A DNA stretch of 64,000 nt from Citrobacter amalonaticus (GTDB lineage: Bacteria; Pseudomonadota; Gammaproteobacteria; Enterobacterales; Enterobacteriaceae): the NCBI GenBank assembly GCA_028994555.1, contig JARDVN010000001.1:2976001-3040000 (forward strand). The letters run 5' to 3'. The notes under the pieces are model-generated. The model was not told where the DNA came from. It did not search any database and worked only from the letters and a program-made list of their open reading frames with translations. Each line of letters starts with the position of its first letter. Within the stretch, counting starts at the first letter, position 1. The translations under genes and the position numbers were made by a program. Shown piece after piece: positions 18,432-30,570 of this stretch.

Positions 18432-18462
18432 TCCCTCATTTTGCGGTCTCGTTCCCAAAAAA

Positions 18463-18480
18463 GTGTCATATATCTGTCAC
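18463..18480 (+). promoter_or_regulatory. Pho box upstream of agp
   Basis: GTGTCATATATCTGTCAC matches the PhoB consensus (CTGTCATAWAWCTGTCAY) at 17 of 18 positions, including both direct-repeat heptamers. It is 37 bases upstream of the agp ATG, where a PhoB site replaces a -35 element. This predicts induction of agp at low phosphate. Confidence 0.82.
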
Positions 18481-18517
18481 ACTTATGAATGACGAATAAC
18501 AACACGAGGTCGTAGGG

Positions 18518-19759
18518 ATGAACAAATCGTTAATTGCCGCCGCTGTGGCAGGGGTTGTGATGATGTCTTCTGCCGCGCAGGCGCAGACAGCGCCGGAAGG
18601 CTACCAGCTACAGCAAGTATTGATGATGAGTCGACATAACTTACGTGCGCCGCTGGCGAATAACGGTAGCGTGCTCGAGCAGTCCACTCCGAATAAGTGG
18701 CCTGAATGGGAGGTGCCGGGCGGGCAGCTCACCACCAAAGGTGGCGTACTGGAAGTGTACATGGGTCATTACATGCGGGAATGGCTGGCTGAGCAGGGGA
18801 TGGTGAAGACCGGCGAATGCCCGGCACCGGATACGGTCTATACCTACGCCAATAGCCTGCAGCGTACGGTGGCGACCGCCCAGTTCTTTATCACCGGCGC
18901 GTTCCCTGGTTGTGATGTTCCGGTACATCATCAGGAAAAAATGGGCACGATGGACCCAACCTTTAATCCGGTGATCACCGATGACTCGGCGGCTTTCCGC
19001 GAGAAAGCCGTGCAGGCGATGGAAAAAGAGCGTAGCCAGATGCAACTTGATGACAGCTACAAGTTGCTGGAACAGATGATCAACTACAAAGACTCGCCAT
19101 CGTGCAAAGAAAAGCAGCAGTGTTCACTGACCGAGGCCAAAGACACCTTTAGTGCGAACTATGAGCAGGAACCCGGTGTTTCCGGGCCGCTGAAAGTGGG
19201 TAACTCGCTGGTGGACGCCTTCACGCTGCAATACTACGAAGGTTTCCCGATGGATCAGGTGGCCTGGGGTGAAATTAAGTCCGATCAGCAGTGGAAGGTG
19301 TTGTCGAAACTGAAGAACGGCTACCAGGACAGCCTGTTTACCTCACCGGAGGTCGCGCGTAATGTGGCGAAACCGCTGGTGAAATACATCGACAAAGCGC
19401 TGGTGACCGAACAGGCGAAAGCGCCAAAAATCACTGTGCTGGTAGGCCATGACTCCAACATCGCCTCACTGCTTACCGCACTGGAATTCAAACCCTATCA
19501 GCTACATGATCAGAACGAACGCACGCCGATCGGCGGGAAAATTGTCTTCCAGCGCTGGCATGACAGCAAAGCCAACCGCGATCTGATGAAAATTGAGTAT
19601 GTCTATCAGAGTTCAGATCAACTGCGTAATGCGGATGTGCTGACGCTGAAAGCGCCGGCGCAGCGAGTGACCCTTGAGCTGAAAGGGTGCCCGATTGATG
19701 CCAACGGTTTTTGTCCGATCGACAAGTTCGACACGCTGTTGAATGAGGCCGCGAAATAA
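18518..19759 (+). CDS. agp: Agp, periplasmic glucose-1-phosphatase
   Basis: 413 residues with a signal peptide cut after AAQA (about residue 22). Histidine acid phosphatase motif RHNLRAP at 39-45 (nucleophile His 40) and the partner VGHDSN with the HD proton donor. It hydrolyses glucose-1-phosphate in the periplasm, letting the cell use it as a carbon source, and also attacks phytate. An upstream Pho box suggests a phosphate role too. Followed by a hairpin shared with the convergent wrbA-yccJ operon. Intact. Confidence 0.96.
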   Translation: MNKSLIAAAVAGVVMMSSAAQAQTAPEGYQLQQVLMMSRHNLRAPLANNGSVLEQSTPNKWPEWEVPGGQLTTKGGVLEVYMGHYMREWLAEQGMVKTGECPAPDTVYTYANSLQRTVATAQFFITGAFPGCDVPVHHQEKMGTMDPTFNPVITDDSAAFREKAVQAMEKERSQMQLDDSYKLLEQMINYKDSPSCKEKQQCSLTEAKDTFSANYEQEPGVSGPLKVGNSLVDAFTLQYYEGFPMDQVAWGEIKSDQQWKVLSKLKNGYQDSLFTSPEVARNVAKPLVKYIDKALVTEQAKAPKITVLVGHDSNIASLLTALEFKPYQLHDQNERTPIGGKIVFQRWHDSKANRDLMKIEYVYQSSDQLRNADVLTLKAPAQRVTLELKGCPIDANGFCPIDKFDTLLNEAAK

Positions 19760-19764
19760 GGAGA

Positions 19765-19787
19765 TTCCCCCCGCGAAAGCGGGGGAA
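19765..19787. terminator. Bidirectional hairpin between agp and yccJ
   Basis: TTCCCCCC-GC and GC-GGGGGAA around a GAAA loop, with one extra C in the left arm, a probable homopolymer overcall. It lies between convergent genes. T tracts are poor on both sides. Confidence 0.6.
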
Positions 19788-19795
19788 GTGACGGA

Positions 19796-20023
19796 CTAAA
19801 CGTTTTTGCGCTCGATGGTTTGTTCGCCCCAGAAGAGCGAATCTTTATCTGTTTTATCAAAGGCTTTGATCAGCACTTCATCACTGCCTTCTTCCCAAAT
19901 CTTTTCTGCCAGTTTCTCGTCATATCCGGCAACTTCAAATATGGCTTCGGCTATTTCTGGCGACGTATTGCGCAGACTTGCCCACTCACCGACATGATGA
20001 GCCTTCGCTTCTTGAGTTGGCAT
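19796..20023 (-). CDS. yccJ: YccJ, small conserved protein
   Basis: 75 residues ([20 protein letters not shown]), acidic and helical, no signal peptide, close to E. coli YccJ. Its function is not known. It follows wrbA by 20 bases on the same strand with a GGAGG ribosome site, and is co-transcribed with wrbA in E. coli as part of the stationary-phase set. Confidence 0.93.
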   Translation of the reverse strand: MPTQEAKAHHVGEWASLRNTSPEIAEAIFEVAGYDEKLAEKIWEEGSDEVLIKAFDKTDKDSLFWGEQTIERKNV

Positions 20024-20043
20024 GCTTGTCCTCCTGTTGAAGA

Positions 20044-21022
<979 letters not shown>

Positions 21023-21196
21023 ATGGCAAACCATCGAGGCGGTTCCGGTAATTTTGCCGAAGACCGTGAAAGAGCATCAGAAGCAGGTAAGAAAGGTGGT
21101 CAGCACAGCGGGGGGAATTTTAAAAACGACCCGCAGCGTGCCTCTGAAGCAGGTAAGAAAGGGGGCAAGAGCAGTGGTGGCAGCCGTAATAGCTAG
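21023..21196 (+). CDS. ymdF: YmdF, small KGG-repeat stress protein
   Basis: 57 residues beginning MANHRGGSGNFAEDRERASE, with two copies of the con-10/YciG-type unit (ERASEAGKKGGQHSGGNF and QRASEAGKKGGKSSGGS). A hydrophilic, probably disordered protein of the GsiB/YciG stress family. A GGAGG site precedes the ATG and a strong terminator follows, so it is a single-gene unit. In E. coli ymdF lies beside the rut genes; here it is directly before rutR. Intact. Confidence 0.92.
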   Translation: MANHRGGSGNFAEDRERASEAGKKGGQHSGGNFKNDPQRASEAGKKGGKSSGGSRNS

Positions 21197-21256
21197 CATT
21201 GCCGCACTTGCCGATCATCACGTTCAGCCTCCCCTTACTGCGTGATGACGCCACCG

Positions 21257-21283
21257 CCGCCGGAAAATCCGGCGGTTTTTTTT
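21257..21283 (+). terminator. Terminator of ymdF
   Basis: CCGCCGGA (21257-21264), loop AAA, TCCGGCGG (21268-21275), then eight T. Confidence 0.93.
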
Positions 21284-21359
21284 GCCCGTCAGGTTGAACT
21301 GGAAGGAAACGCCACGCAGACTATGCGCCACTGACAGATTCACCGAACAAGGAAAGGGC

Positions 21360-22000
21360 ATGGCCGAACGTGCTGAGAAAAAAACAGGTAAGCGCTCGCA
21401 GGCGGTCAGCGCGAAACGCGAAGCGATTCTGACAGCGGCATTAAATACGTTTTCACAATATGGCTTTCACGGCACCCGCATTGAACACATTGCCGAACAG
21501 GCCGGGGTGTCCAAAACCAATCTCCTGTATTACTACCCGTCAAAAGAGGCGCTCTATGTGGCCGTCCTGCGCCAGATTCTGGATATCTGGCTTGCACCTC
21601 TGAAAGCGTTTCGGGAAGATTTTGCGCCACTGGCCGCCATCAAAGAATACATCCGGCTGAAGCTGGAGGTGTCCCGTGACTACCCGCAGGCCTCGCGCCT
21701 TTTTTTGCATGGAGATGCTGGCCGGTGCGCCGTTGTTAATGGATGAATTGACGGGCGATCTGAAAATGCTGATTGATGAAAAGTCTGCACTGATTGCCGG
21801 GTGGGTGAAGAGTGGCAAACTGGCGCCGATCGACCCGCACCATTTGATCTTCATGATTTGGGCTTCAACACAGCATTACGCCGACTTTGCGCCTCAGGTT
21901 GAGGCGGTGACGGGCGCAACGCTGCGCGATGAAGCCTTTTTTTAATCAGACGGTTGAAAACGTTCAGCGCATGATTATCGAGGGGATCCGCGTCCGTTAA
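21360..22000 (+). CDS. rutR: RutR, TetR-family pyrimidine regulator (two extra T)
   Basis: 212 residues once corrected, the E. coli length. The N-terminal HTH is FHGTRIEHIAEQAGVSKTNL (residues about 38-57) and YYYPSKEALY completes the DNA-binding domain. The C-terminal domain binds uracil in E. coli. RutR controls pyrimidine use and carAB. The frame breaks at a seven-T run near 21700-21706 (should read SRLFCMEMLAGAP) and at 21937-21943 (DEAFFNQTVENVQ). The divergent rutABCDEFG operon of E. coli is absent. Its tail overlaps the convergent next gene by four bases. Confidence 0.92.
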
Positions 22001-22395
22001 TTGGCTGGCGGCAGCGGGCAGCTCATATCGCCTTCTTCACACTGTAGCAAAGAGGCAAGAAACGCTTCACGTTCGGCGGTTTTATCCGCCAGACACTGAC
22101 TGGCGATCATCGCCTGGGCGCTTCCACCTTCGGTGCCGGAACTGATGAGCGCACAGTCGGCATCACGCACGGCGATCCACGCCGTTTGCGCCTTTTTCAG
22201 CAGTTCACGCTGCGGCGGGGCCGCGCGTTTCAGCGCATTCTGGTATGTCTCATTCAGTTCTTTGTCTGCCGTCTTGTATTGCGCGGCGGCACAGGTGTTC
22301 ATCTCGGTTTGTGTGTTGGCATTCGCGCAATCATCGGCCAGCGCCTGAGCGCTAAGCAGGAGTGCTGCGCAGGTGAGTAGTATTCGTTTCATCAT
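21997..22395 (-). CDS. LprI-like (DUF1311) secreted protein
   Basis: 132 residues: signal peptide (MKRILLTCAALLLSAQALA), then a DUF1311/LprI domain with CANANTQTEMNTCAA, YKTADKELNETYQ and ten cysteines or fewer in pairs (DDC, NTC, ADCAL, ASQCLAD, LLQCEE, MSCPL). The family includes lysozyme inhibitors, but that activity is not shown here. Two ATG codons (22395, 22392) could start it. Convergent with rutR. Intact. Confidence 0.82.
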   Translation of the reverse strand: MMKRILLTCAALLLSAQALADDCANANTQTEMNTCAAAQYKTADKELNETYQNALKRAAPPQRELLKKAQTAWIAVRDADCALISSGTEGGSAQAMIASQCLADKTAEREAFLASLLQCEEGDMSCPLPPAN

Positions 22396-22408
22396 TCCCT
22401 CTGGATGT

Positions 22409-22433
22409 AAAAAAAGGCCCCGTTTCCGGAGCC
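22409..22433 (-). terminator. Terminator of putA
   Basis: Read leftward: GGCTCCG, loop GAAA, CGGGGCC with one mismatch, then seven T. It begins 17 bases after the putA stop codon. Confidence 0.85.
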
Positions 22434-22449
22434 TTAATTAACCACAGCC

Positions 22450-25400
22450 TTAGCCAATTGTCATCAGGCTTGCGTTACCTCCTGCGGCGGCCGTGTTCAC
22501 GCTTAACGAACGCTCGACGTACAGCCTTTCCAGCAGAATATTGCTTTCCCCGCGGGCAAAACCTTGCACCGAAACAATCGCGCCGTCGCGGGCAGCAACC
22601 GCTTCACACAAGGCGCGAAGCTGATCGGAATCACCGTGGAAGATCACCGCATCAAACGCCTGCGTCGTCAGACCGTCGGTTTTCGCAAACGTAATGCGGG
22701 CGGAAACCGCTGCCGGCAAACGTTTTGCCAGCTCACGGTGGAAGGCATCGTCCGGCCACAAAATCAGACTACCGACCGAGGTGACGGCGGCAAGTTGCAC
22801 CAGCGCGTCCTGCTCATCATCGGCAATACAGAGCACGCGCTCACGTGGTAACAGCGTCCAGGTGTTACGTTCTCCGGTAGGGCCTGGCAACAGACGCTGG
22901 GTACCGGCCTGCGCCAGTTCGCCAAACTGCTGGCAGAGATGGCGCAACGCAGGACGATCGGCGGCCCACTCACTCAGTGCTTCCAGCGGCTGGATAAGTG
23001 CGGCTTTGAGCTGGGCATCCACCGGGTAATCCGCATCCTGACGCGCCAGGGTAATGGACAGCGCATTTTCCGGACGGTTGGCGAGCAGACGGTAGAGATA
23101 GAGCGGACCACCGGCTTTCGGCCCGGTCCCCGACAGCCCCTCACCGCCGAACGGCTGAACGCCGACGACCGCCCCCACCATATTACGGTTAACGTACAGG
23201 TTGCCTACGTGCGCCGAACCGGTAACCTGGGCGATAGTCTCATCAATGCGGGTGTGAACGCCCAGCGTCAGACCGTAGCCGGAGGCGTTAATCTGCGCAA
23301 TCAGCGCGTCCAGATTATTGCGGTTGTAACGTACAACGTGCAGAACCGGACCGAAGACCTCTTTTTGCAACTCGTCAATGCTTTCCAGCTCGATAAGCGT
23401 TGGCGCCACGAAGGTACCGCTCTGCCATTCACGGACATCTTCACTGTTTTCACGCGCCGCCTGGAACACAGGGCGACCTTTCGCACGCATGGACTGGATA
23501 TGTTGCTCAATATTGGCTTTGGCTTCACTGTCGATAACCGGACCGATGTCGGTGGTCAGTCGCCCTGGATTGCCCATCCGACATTCAGCCATCGCGCCAC
23601 GCAGCATTTTCAGCGTGTGGTCAGCGATATCATCCTGCAGACAGAGTATACGCAGTGCGGAGCAGCGCTGCCCGGCGCTGTCAAACGCCGAGGACAGCAC
23701 ATCGACCACCACCTGTTCGGTGAGGGCAGACGAGTCAACGATCATCGCGTTCATGCCGCCCGTTTCGGCGATCAGCGGAATCGGACGCCCCTGTGCATCC
23801 AGTCGCGTGGCAATATTGCGTTGCAGCAGCGTCGCCACTTCGGTCGAACCGGTAAACATCACACCACGTACGCGGCTGTCGGAGGTCAGTTGCGCACCCA
23901 CCGTTTCGCCGCGTCCCGGCAGCAGTTGCACCACGCCCGGCGGTATACCCGCTTCCAGCAAGATTGCAATGCCCTGGGCTGCGATAAGGGGAGTCTGTTC
24001 CGCCGGTTTTGCCAGCACGCTGTTGCCTGCCGCCAGCGCGGCGGCAATTTGTCCGCTGAAGATTGCCAGCGGGAAGTTCCACGGGCTGATGCAGACCACC
24101 GGGCCGAGCGGACGGTGAGTCTCATTATCAAAATCGTCACGTACCTGACCGGCGTAATAGTGCAGGAAGTCCACCGCTTCACGCACTTCGGCAATGGCGT
24201 TAGCGAAGCTCTTACCGGCCTCGCGTACCAGAATGCCGATCAGTTGTTGCATCTGGCCTTCCATCAACACGGCTGCGCGATGGAGGATGGCGGCACGCTC
24301 TTGCGGCGGCGTCGCAAACCAGATTGGAGCGTTGTTCACCGCATTTTGTAGTGCCTGTTCCACTTCGGCTTCACTGGCTTCGCGGACAAAGCCAACGATG
24401 TCTTTCGGCTCTGCCGGGTTGATGACCGGGCTCATTTCACCCTCGGCAACCGGTGTTTCGAGCATCGGCAACGCCCGCCATTTTTGCAGCGCGCTGTTGA
24501 GCAGGGCAGAGGAGAGTGAGGCCAGACGATGTTCGTTGGAAAGATCCAGCCCCGCAGAGTTTTCGCGCCCTTTGCCGTACAGATCGCGCGGCAGCGGAAT
24601 TTTCGGATGCGGCAGACCGGTCTGACCTTCCTGTTGTGCCAGCTTTTCGACGGCTTCGACCGGATCGGCCACCAGTTCGTCCAGCGGCAGCGTGGTATCC
24701 GCAATCCGGTTAACAAAGGAGGTGTTGGCGCCGTTTTCCAGCAGACGACGCACCAGATACGCCAACAGCGTTTCATGGGTGCCAACCGGCGCATAAATGC
24801 GGCACGGACGGTTCAGTTTGCCATCCGCCACTTTTCCCGTCACCTGCTCGTACAGCGGTTCGCCCATCCCATGCAGACACTGGAACTCATATTGTCCCGG
24901 ATAGTAATTCTGCCCGGCCAGTTGATAAATAGCCGCCAGCGTATGGGCGTTGTGAGTTGCAAACTGCGGGTAGATCAGATTCGGCACGGCGAGCAGTTTT
25001 TTCGCACAGGCGAGATAAGAAACATCGGTGTAGACCTTGCGCGTGTAAACCGGATAGCCTTCCAGACCGTCCATCTGGGCGCGTTTGATCTCGCTATCCC
25101 AGTAGGCGCCTTTGACCAGACGGATCATCAGACGACGACGGCTACGGGTGGCAAGATCAATCAGATAATCAATGACGAACGGGCAGCGTTTCTGGTATGC
25201 CTGAATGACGAAACCAATCCCGTTCCAGCCGGCCAGTTCCGGCTCGAAACATAGTTTTTCCAGCAGATCGAGGGAGATCTCCAGACGGTCGGCCTCTTCG
25301 GCATCGATATTGATGCCGATATCATACTGGCGCGCCAGCAGCGTCAGCGATTTCAGACGTGGGTAAAGTTCTTCCATCACCCGATCGTACTGGGCGCGGC

Positions 25401-26412
25401 TGTAGCGAGGGTGCAAAGCGGAGAGCTTGATTGAAATCCCCGGCCCTTCATAGATCCCGCGTCCGTTCGACGCTTTGCCAATCGCGTGAATCGCCTGCTG
25501 ATAGGAGACCATATAGGCCTGCGCATCGGCTGCGGTCAGCGCCGCTTCACCCAGCATATCGTAGGAGTAGCGGAAGCCTTTTTCTTCCAGCTTACGGGCA
25601 TTCGCCAGCGCTTCGGCAATGGTTTCTCCGGTGACGAACTGTTCACCCATCAGGCGCATTGCCATATCGACGCCTTTACGGATCAGCGGTTCGCCGCTCT
25701 TGCCGATAATGCGGTTCAGCGAACGCGAAAGACTGGCTTCGTTATGGGTAGAGACCAGACGACCAGTAAACAGCAGACCCCAGGTTGCCGCGTTGACGAA
25801 CAGCGACGGACTGCGACCGATGTGCGATTGCCAGTTACCGTTGCTGATTTTGTCGCGGATTAAGGCATCGCGGGTCGCTTTATCCGGAATACGCAGCAGC
25901 GCTTCCGCCAGACACATCAGCGCCACGCCTTCCTGTGAGGAGAGAGAGAACTCCTGCAACAACCCCTGCACCATACCGGCGCGGCCGCTGGCTGATTTCT
26001 GATTACGCAGTTTATCCGCTAACTGGTATGCCAGTTTATGAGCCTGTTCAGCCACCGGTTGTGGCAGACGTGCCTGCTCCATCAGCATCGAAACCGCGTC
26101 CGTTTCAGAGCGGCGGTATGCGGCAGTGATGGCAGAACGTGAGACCGACTGTGGGAGGATCTGCTCGGCAAATTCCAGGAAAGGCTGATGGATCTCTTCC
26201 TGCGGCGCCGTGGACTCATCGCCTTCGTTGGCGGCGCCAGCTAATAGCGCAGGAAGTTCAGGCAATGCGTCATCGTTTTCCAGCTTTTCCAGGTAATTAA
26301 AGATTGCCTGCTTTATCAACCAGTGCGGAGTGCGATCAATACGTGTTGCCGCTGACTTAATCCGCTCGCGCGTGGCGTCGTCCAGTTTAACCCCCATCGT
26401 GGTGGTTCCCAT
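22450..26412 (-). CDS. putA: PutA, proline dehydrogenase/P5C dehydrogenase and put repressor
   Basis: 1320 residues. The N-terminal ribbon-helix-helix (MGTTTMGVKLDDATRERIKS) is a repressor of put. The FAD proline dehydrogenase barrel follows (about 260-610, with GAYWDSEIKRAQ and the YPQFATHNAHT stretch), and then the aldehyde dehydrogenase domain with catalytic Cys in FDSAGQRCSALR and the GNSVLAKPAEQT NAD loop. It oxidises proline to glutamate in two channelled steps; with proline present it leaves DNA and binds the membrane. Divergent from putP across its own operators. Intact over 4 kb, with no long homopolymers. Confidence 0.97.
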   Translation of the reverse strand: MGTTTMGVKLDDATRERIKSAATRIDRTPHWLIKQAIFNYLEKLENDDALPELPALLAGAANEGDESTAPQEEIHQPFLEFAEQILPQSVSRSAITAAYRRSETDAVSMLMEQARLPQPVAEQAHKLAYQLADKLRNQKSASGRAGMVQGLLQEFSLSSQEGVALMCLAEALLRIPDKATRDALIRDKISNGNWQSHIGRSPSLFVNAATWGLLFTGRLVSTHNEASLSRSLNRIIGKSGEPLIRKGVDMAMRLMGEQFVTGETIAEALANARKLEEKGFRYSYDMLGEAALTAADAQAYMVSYQQAIHAIGKASNGRGIYEGPGISIKLSALHPRYSRAQYDRVMEELYPRLKSLTLLARQYDIGINIDAEEADRLEISLDLLEKLCFEPELAGWNGIGFVIQAYQKRCPFVIDYLIDLATRSRRRLMIRLVKGAYWDSEIKRAQMDGLEGYPVYTRKVYTDVSYLACAKKLLAVPNLIYPQFATHNAHTLAAIYQLAGQNYYPGQYEFQCLHGMGEPLYEQVTGKVADGKLNRPCRIYAPVGTHETLLAYLVRRLLENGANTSFVNRIADTTLPLDELVADPVEAVEKLAQQEGQTGLPHPKIPLPRDLYGKGRENSAGLDLSNEHRLASLSSALLNSALQKWRALPMLETPVAEGEMSPVINPAEPKDIVGFVREASEAEVEQALQNAVNNAPIWFATPPQERAAILHRAAVLMEGQMQQLIGILVREAGKSFANAIAEVREAVDFLHYYAGQVRDDFDNETHRPLGPVVCISPWNFPLAIFSGQIAAALAAGNSVLAKPAEQTPLIAAQGIAILLEAGIPPGVVQLLPGRGETVGAQLTSDSRVRGVMFTGSTEVATLLQRNIATRLDAQGRPIPLIAETGGMNAMIVDSSALTEQVVVDVLSSAFDSAGQRCSALRILCLQDDIADHTLKMLRGAMAECRMGNPGRLTTDIGPVIDSEAKANIEQHIQSMRAKGRPVFQAARENSEDVREWQSGTFVAPTLIELESIDELQKEVFGPVLHVVRYNRNNLDALIAQINASGYGLTLGVHTRIDETIAQVTGSAHVGNLYVNRNMVGAVVGVQPFGGEGLSGTGPKAGGPLYLYRLLANRPENALSITLARQDADYPVDAQLKAALIQPLEALSEWAADRPALRHLCQQFGELAQAGTQRLLPGPTGERNTWTLLPRERVLCIADDEQDALVQLAAVTSVGSLILWPDDAFHRELAKRLPAAVSARITFAKTDGLTTQAFDAVIFHGDSDQLRALCEAVAARDGAIVSVQGFARGESNILLERLYVERSLSVNTAAAGGNASLMTIG

Positions 26413-26809
26413 GCCTTCTGCTCCTGTTGTTCAGTGAGGTACTGCTTATCGTTATCGAGAAATATCCACTATGTTGCAACTTTGTGCAACCACGTTAAAT
26501 GTGACCTGTATAACAAGCTTAAAAATGAATGAAATGTTAATAAAAGAAAGATGTATGACGTTGGGAAAAATAATAACGCTATCTTTTTCTCTGCGGCAGT
26601 TAACACTTTTAAAAGGTGCAACCGCGAAAAATGTGAGAGAGTGCAACCTGCCAGAAAATAGTGTTCATCTGCATTTAAATTTGATGTAAATGATGTGTTA
26701 AATCGATTGTGAATAAACCGCGCTTCCGGCAGGATACGGTCGCCCGGGAAATACAACAGGCTTTGCCACGTTCCGGCAGAGCAATAAAACAGAAGAGTCT
26801 GGAGATTTT
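26413..26809. promoter_or_regulatory. putA-putP control region with PutA operators
   Basis: GTTGCA, the PutA recognition core, occurs as GTTGCAAC (26473-26480, both strands), then as TGCAAC at 26485-26490, 26617-26622 and 26642-26647. The two clusters, one near each gene, match the multi-site arrangement of the E. coli and Salmonella put control regions, where PutA represses both genes without proline. The central part is AT-rich. Confidence 0.82.
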
Positions 26810-28320
<1,511 letters not shown>

Positions 28321-28343
28321 CGCCTCAATTCACTGACGAATCA

Positions 28344-28368
28344 GGCCCGCTTCGTGCGGGCCTTTTTT
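28344..28368 (+). terminator. Terminator of putP
   Basis: GGCCCGC (28344-28350), loop TTCGT, GCGGGCC (28356-28362), six T. Confidence 0.93.
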
Positions 28369-28465
28369 GTTTTTTCAGCCATCGCTTCGTGCAATAACCA
28401 TTAACCCGCTAAGTGTTTACATTCTGACATCATTATCATTACATTCTGCTTGAGTTTTCTTTTGC

Positions 28466-28484
28466 CGTAATGATAATCACTATC
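28466..28484. promoter_or_regulatory. Fur box of efeUOB
   Basis: CGTAATGATAATCACTATC matches the Fur consensus at 16 of 19. A second weaker Fur-like stretch (ATCATTATCATTAC) lies just upstream at about 28429-28442. Both precede the efeU ATG by less than 120 bases, predicting iron repression. Confidence 0.82.
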
Positions 28485-28543
28485 ACTGTAATTTACCTTT
28501 CTTTGCATCAGTTGACTAAGAATAACGTTTAAGGGTGTCTGGC

Positions 28544-29378
28544 ATGTTTGTTCCGTTTCTAATTATGTTGCGTGAAGGGCTGGAAGCCGCGCTGATAGTC
28601 AGCCTGATTGCCAGCTATCTGAAGCGTACCCAACGAGGCCGTTGGATTGGCGTTATGTGGATTGGTGTCTTTCTGGCGGCGGCGCTGTGCCTGGCATTAG
28701 GCGTTTTCATTAATGAAACCACCGGCGAGTTTCCGCAGAAGGAGCAAGAGCTGTTCGAAGGTATCGTCGCGGTCATTGCCGTGGTGATCCTCACCTGGAT
28801 GGTGTTCTGGATGCGTAAAGTGTCGCGTAACGTCAAAGTACAACTGGAGCAGGCCGTCGACAGCGCGTTACAGCGCGGCAATCATCACGGCTGGGCGCTG
28901 ATCATGATGGTTTTTTTCGCCGTAGCACGTGAAGGGTTGGAATCGGTCTTTTTCCTGCTGGCGGCCTTTCAACAGGACGTCGGGATCTGGCCGCCGGTTG
29001 GGGCCATGCTGGGACTGGCGACGGCGGTGGTTCTCGGTTTCTTACTCTACTGGGGCGGTATTCGCCTCAATCTGGGCGCGTTCTTTAAGTGGACCAGCCT
29101 GTTTATTTTGCTGGTGGCGGCAGGCCTTGCCGCGGGGGGCAATTCGCGCCTTCCATGAGGCCGGACTGTGGAACCACTTCCAGGATGTGGCGTTTGATAT
29201 GAGCGCCACTCTTTCGACGCACTCGCTGTTTGGTACTCTGATGGAAGGCATTTTTGGCTACCAGGAAGCTCCGAGCGTCAGTGAGGTTGCAGTCTGGTTT
29301 ATCTACTTAATACCCGCGCTGGTGGTATTTGCATTGCCACCGCGTACAAGCACAACCGCGTCACGCACCGCACCTTAA
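28544..29378 (+). CDS. efeU: EfeU, FTR1-family ferrous iron permease (one extra G)
   Basis: 277 residues, seven membrane helices, with REGLE motifs at [12 protein letters not shown] (residue about 9) and [11 protein letters not shown] (about 125), the iron ligands. With EfeO and EfeB it takes up iron at acid pH under aerobic conditions. Six G at 29134-29139 break the frame; five give [18 protein letters not shown]. coli K-12 efeU is itself frameshifted, but at another place, so this does not look like shared loss. ATG 28544 matches E. coli; a GTG at 28535 is also in frame. Confidence 0.93.
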
Positions 29379-29436
29379 CGCTTTGCGATGCAGACGTTTA
29401 CTTATAGTTACAACATACTTATTTAAAGGGATGGTC

Positions 29437-30565
29437 ATGACGAATCACTTTCGCCGTAGTGCGCTGCTGCCTGGCATGGCTGCGCTGTTTGCTTCTGCTT
29501 TTACTGCCCATGCTGCGGATATCCCGCAGGTTAATGTCACAGTAACCGATAAACAATGCGAGCCGATGAGCATTACGGTTAATGCCGGCAAAACGCAGTT
29601 CATCATTCAAAACCACAGTCAGAAAGCGCTGGAATGGGAGATCCTGAAAGGCGTGATGGTGGTTGAAGAGCGCGAAAACATCGCGCCGGGATTCAGCCAG
29701 AAGATGACCGCCAATCTGCAACCGGGTGAATATGACATGACCTGCGGCCTGCTGACTAACCCGAAAGGGAAGTTGATTGTTAAGGGCAACGCAACAGCCG
29801 ATGCCGCGCAGAGTGACGCCTTGTTAAGCCTGGGCAGTGCCATTACCGACTATAAAGCCTATGTGACCGAAGAGACCGCGCAACTGGTGGCGGGAACCAA
29901 AGCCTTCACCGCTGCCATTAAAGCGGGCGATCTGGAGAAAGCGAAGTCACTGTATGCGCCAACCCGTCAGCATTACGAGCGTATTGAGCCAATTGCCGAA
30001 TTGTTCTCCGATCTCGACGGCAGCATCGATGCCCGTGAGGACGACTACGAACAAAAAGCCGCCGACCCGAAATTTACCGGCTTCCACCGTCTGGAAAAAG
30101 CGCTGTTCGGTGATAACTCCACCAAAGGGATGGAGAAGTATGCCGATCAACTTAACAGCGACGTGCTGGATCTGCAAAAACGCATCAGTGAACTGGCATT
30201 CCCGCCGTCCAAAGTAGTGGGCGGAGCGGCTGGACTGATCGAAGAGGTCGCAGCCAGCAAAATCAGCGGTGAAGAAGACCGCTACAGCCATACCGATCTG
30301 TGGGATTTCCAGGCGAACGTTGACGGCGCGCAAAAGATAGTAGACCTGCTGCGTCCGCAACTGCAAAAAGAGAACAGCGAGCTCTTAGCGAAAGTGGATG
30401 CGAACTTCAAAAAAAGTGGACGCTATCCTCGCCAAATATCGCACCAAAGACGGTTTTGAGACTTACGATAAACTGACCGATGCGGACCGCAATGCGCTGA
30501 AAGGGCCGATTACAACGCTGGCGGAAGATCTGGCGCAATTACGCGGTGTACTGGGTCTGGATTAA
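29437..30565 (+). CDS. efeO: EfeO, periplasmic cupredoxin/M75 iron-binding protein (one extra A)
   Basis: 375 residues. A signal peptide (ending AHAADIP) leads to a cupredoxin domain ([28 protein letters not shown], with Cys and Met ligands) and a C-terminal helical M75 domain with the HXXE motif [10 protein letters not shown]. It is thought to present iron to EfeU. Seven A at 30409-30415 break the frame; six give [17 protein letters not shown]. The ATG at 29437 matches E. coli; 29431 is also in frame. Confidence 0.95.
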
Positions 30566-30570
30566 GCACT

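Noticed and set aside
22939..24351. A 470-codon open frame antisense to putA
   Set aside because: It lies wholly inside the P5C dehydrogenase part of putA, has no ribosome site and no recognisable domain. Long antisense frames are expected opposite GC-rich coding sequence.
28544..29378. efeU as the known cryptic allele of E. coli K-12
   Set aside because: The shift here is in a G run at 29134-29139, not a shared lesion, and fits the overcall pattern of the whole window.
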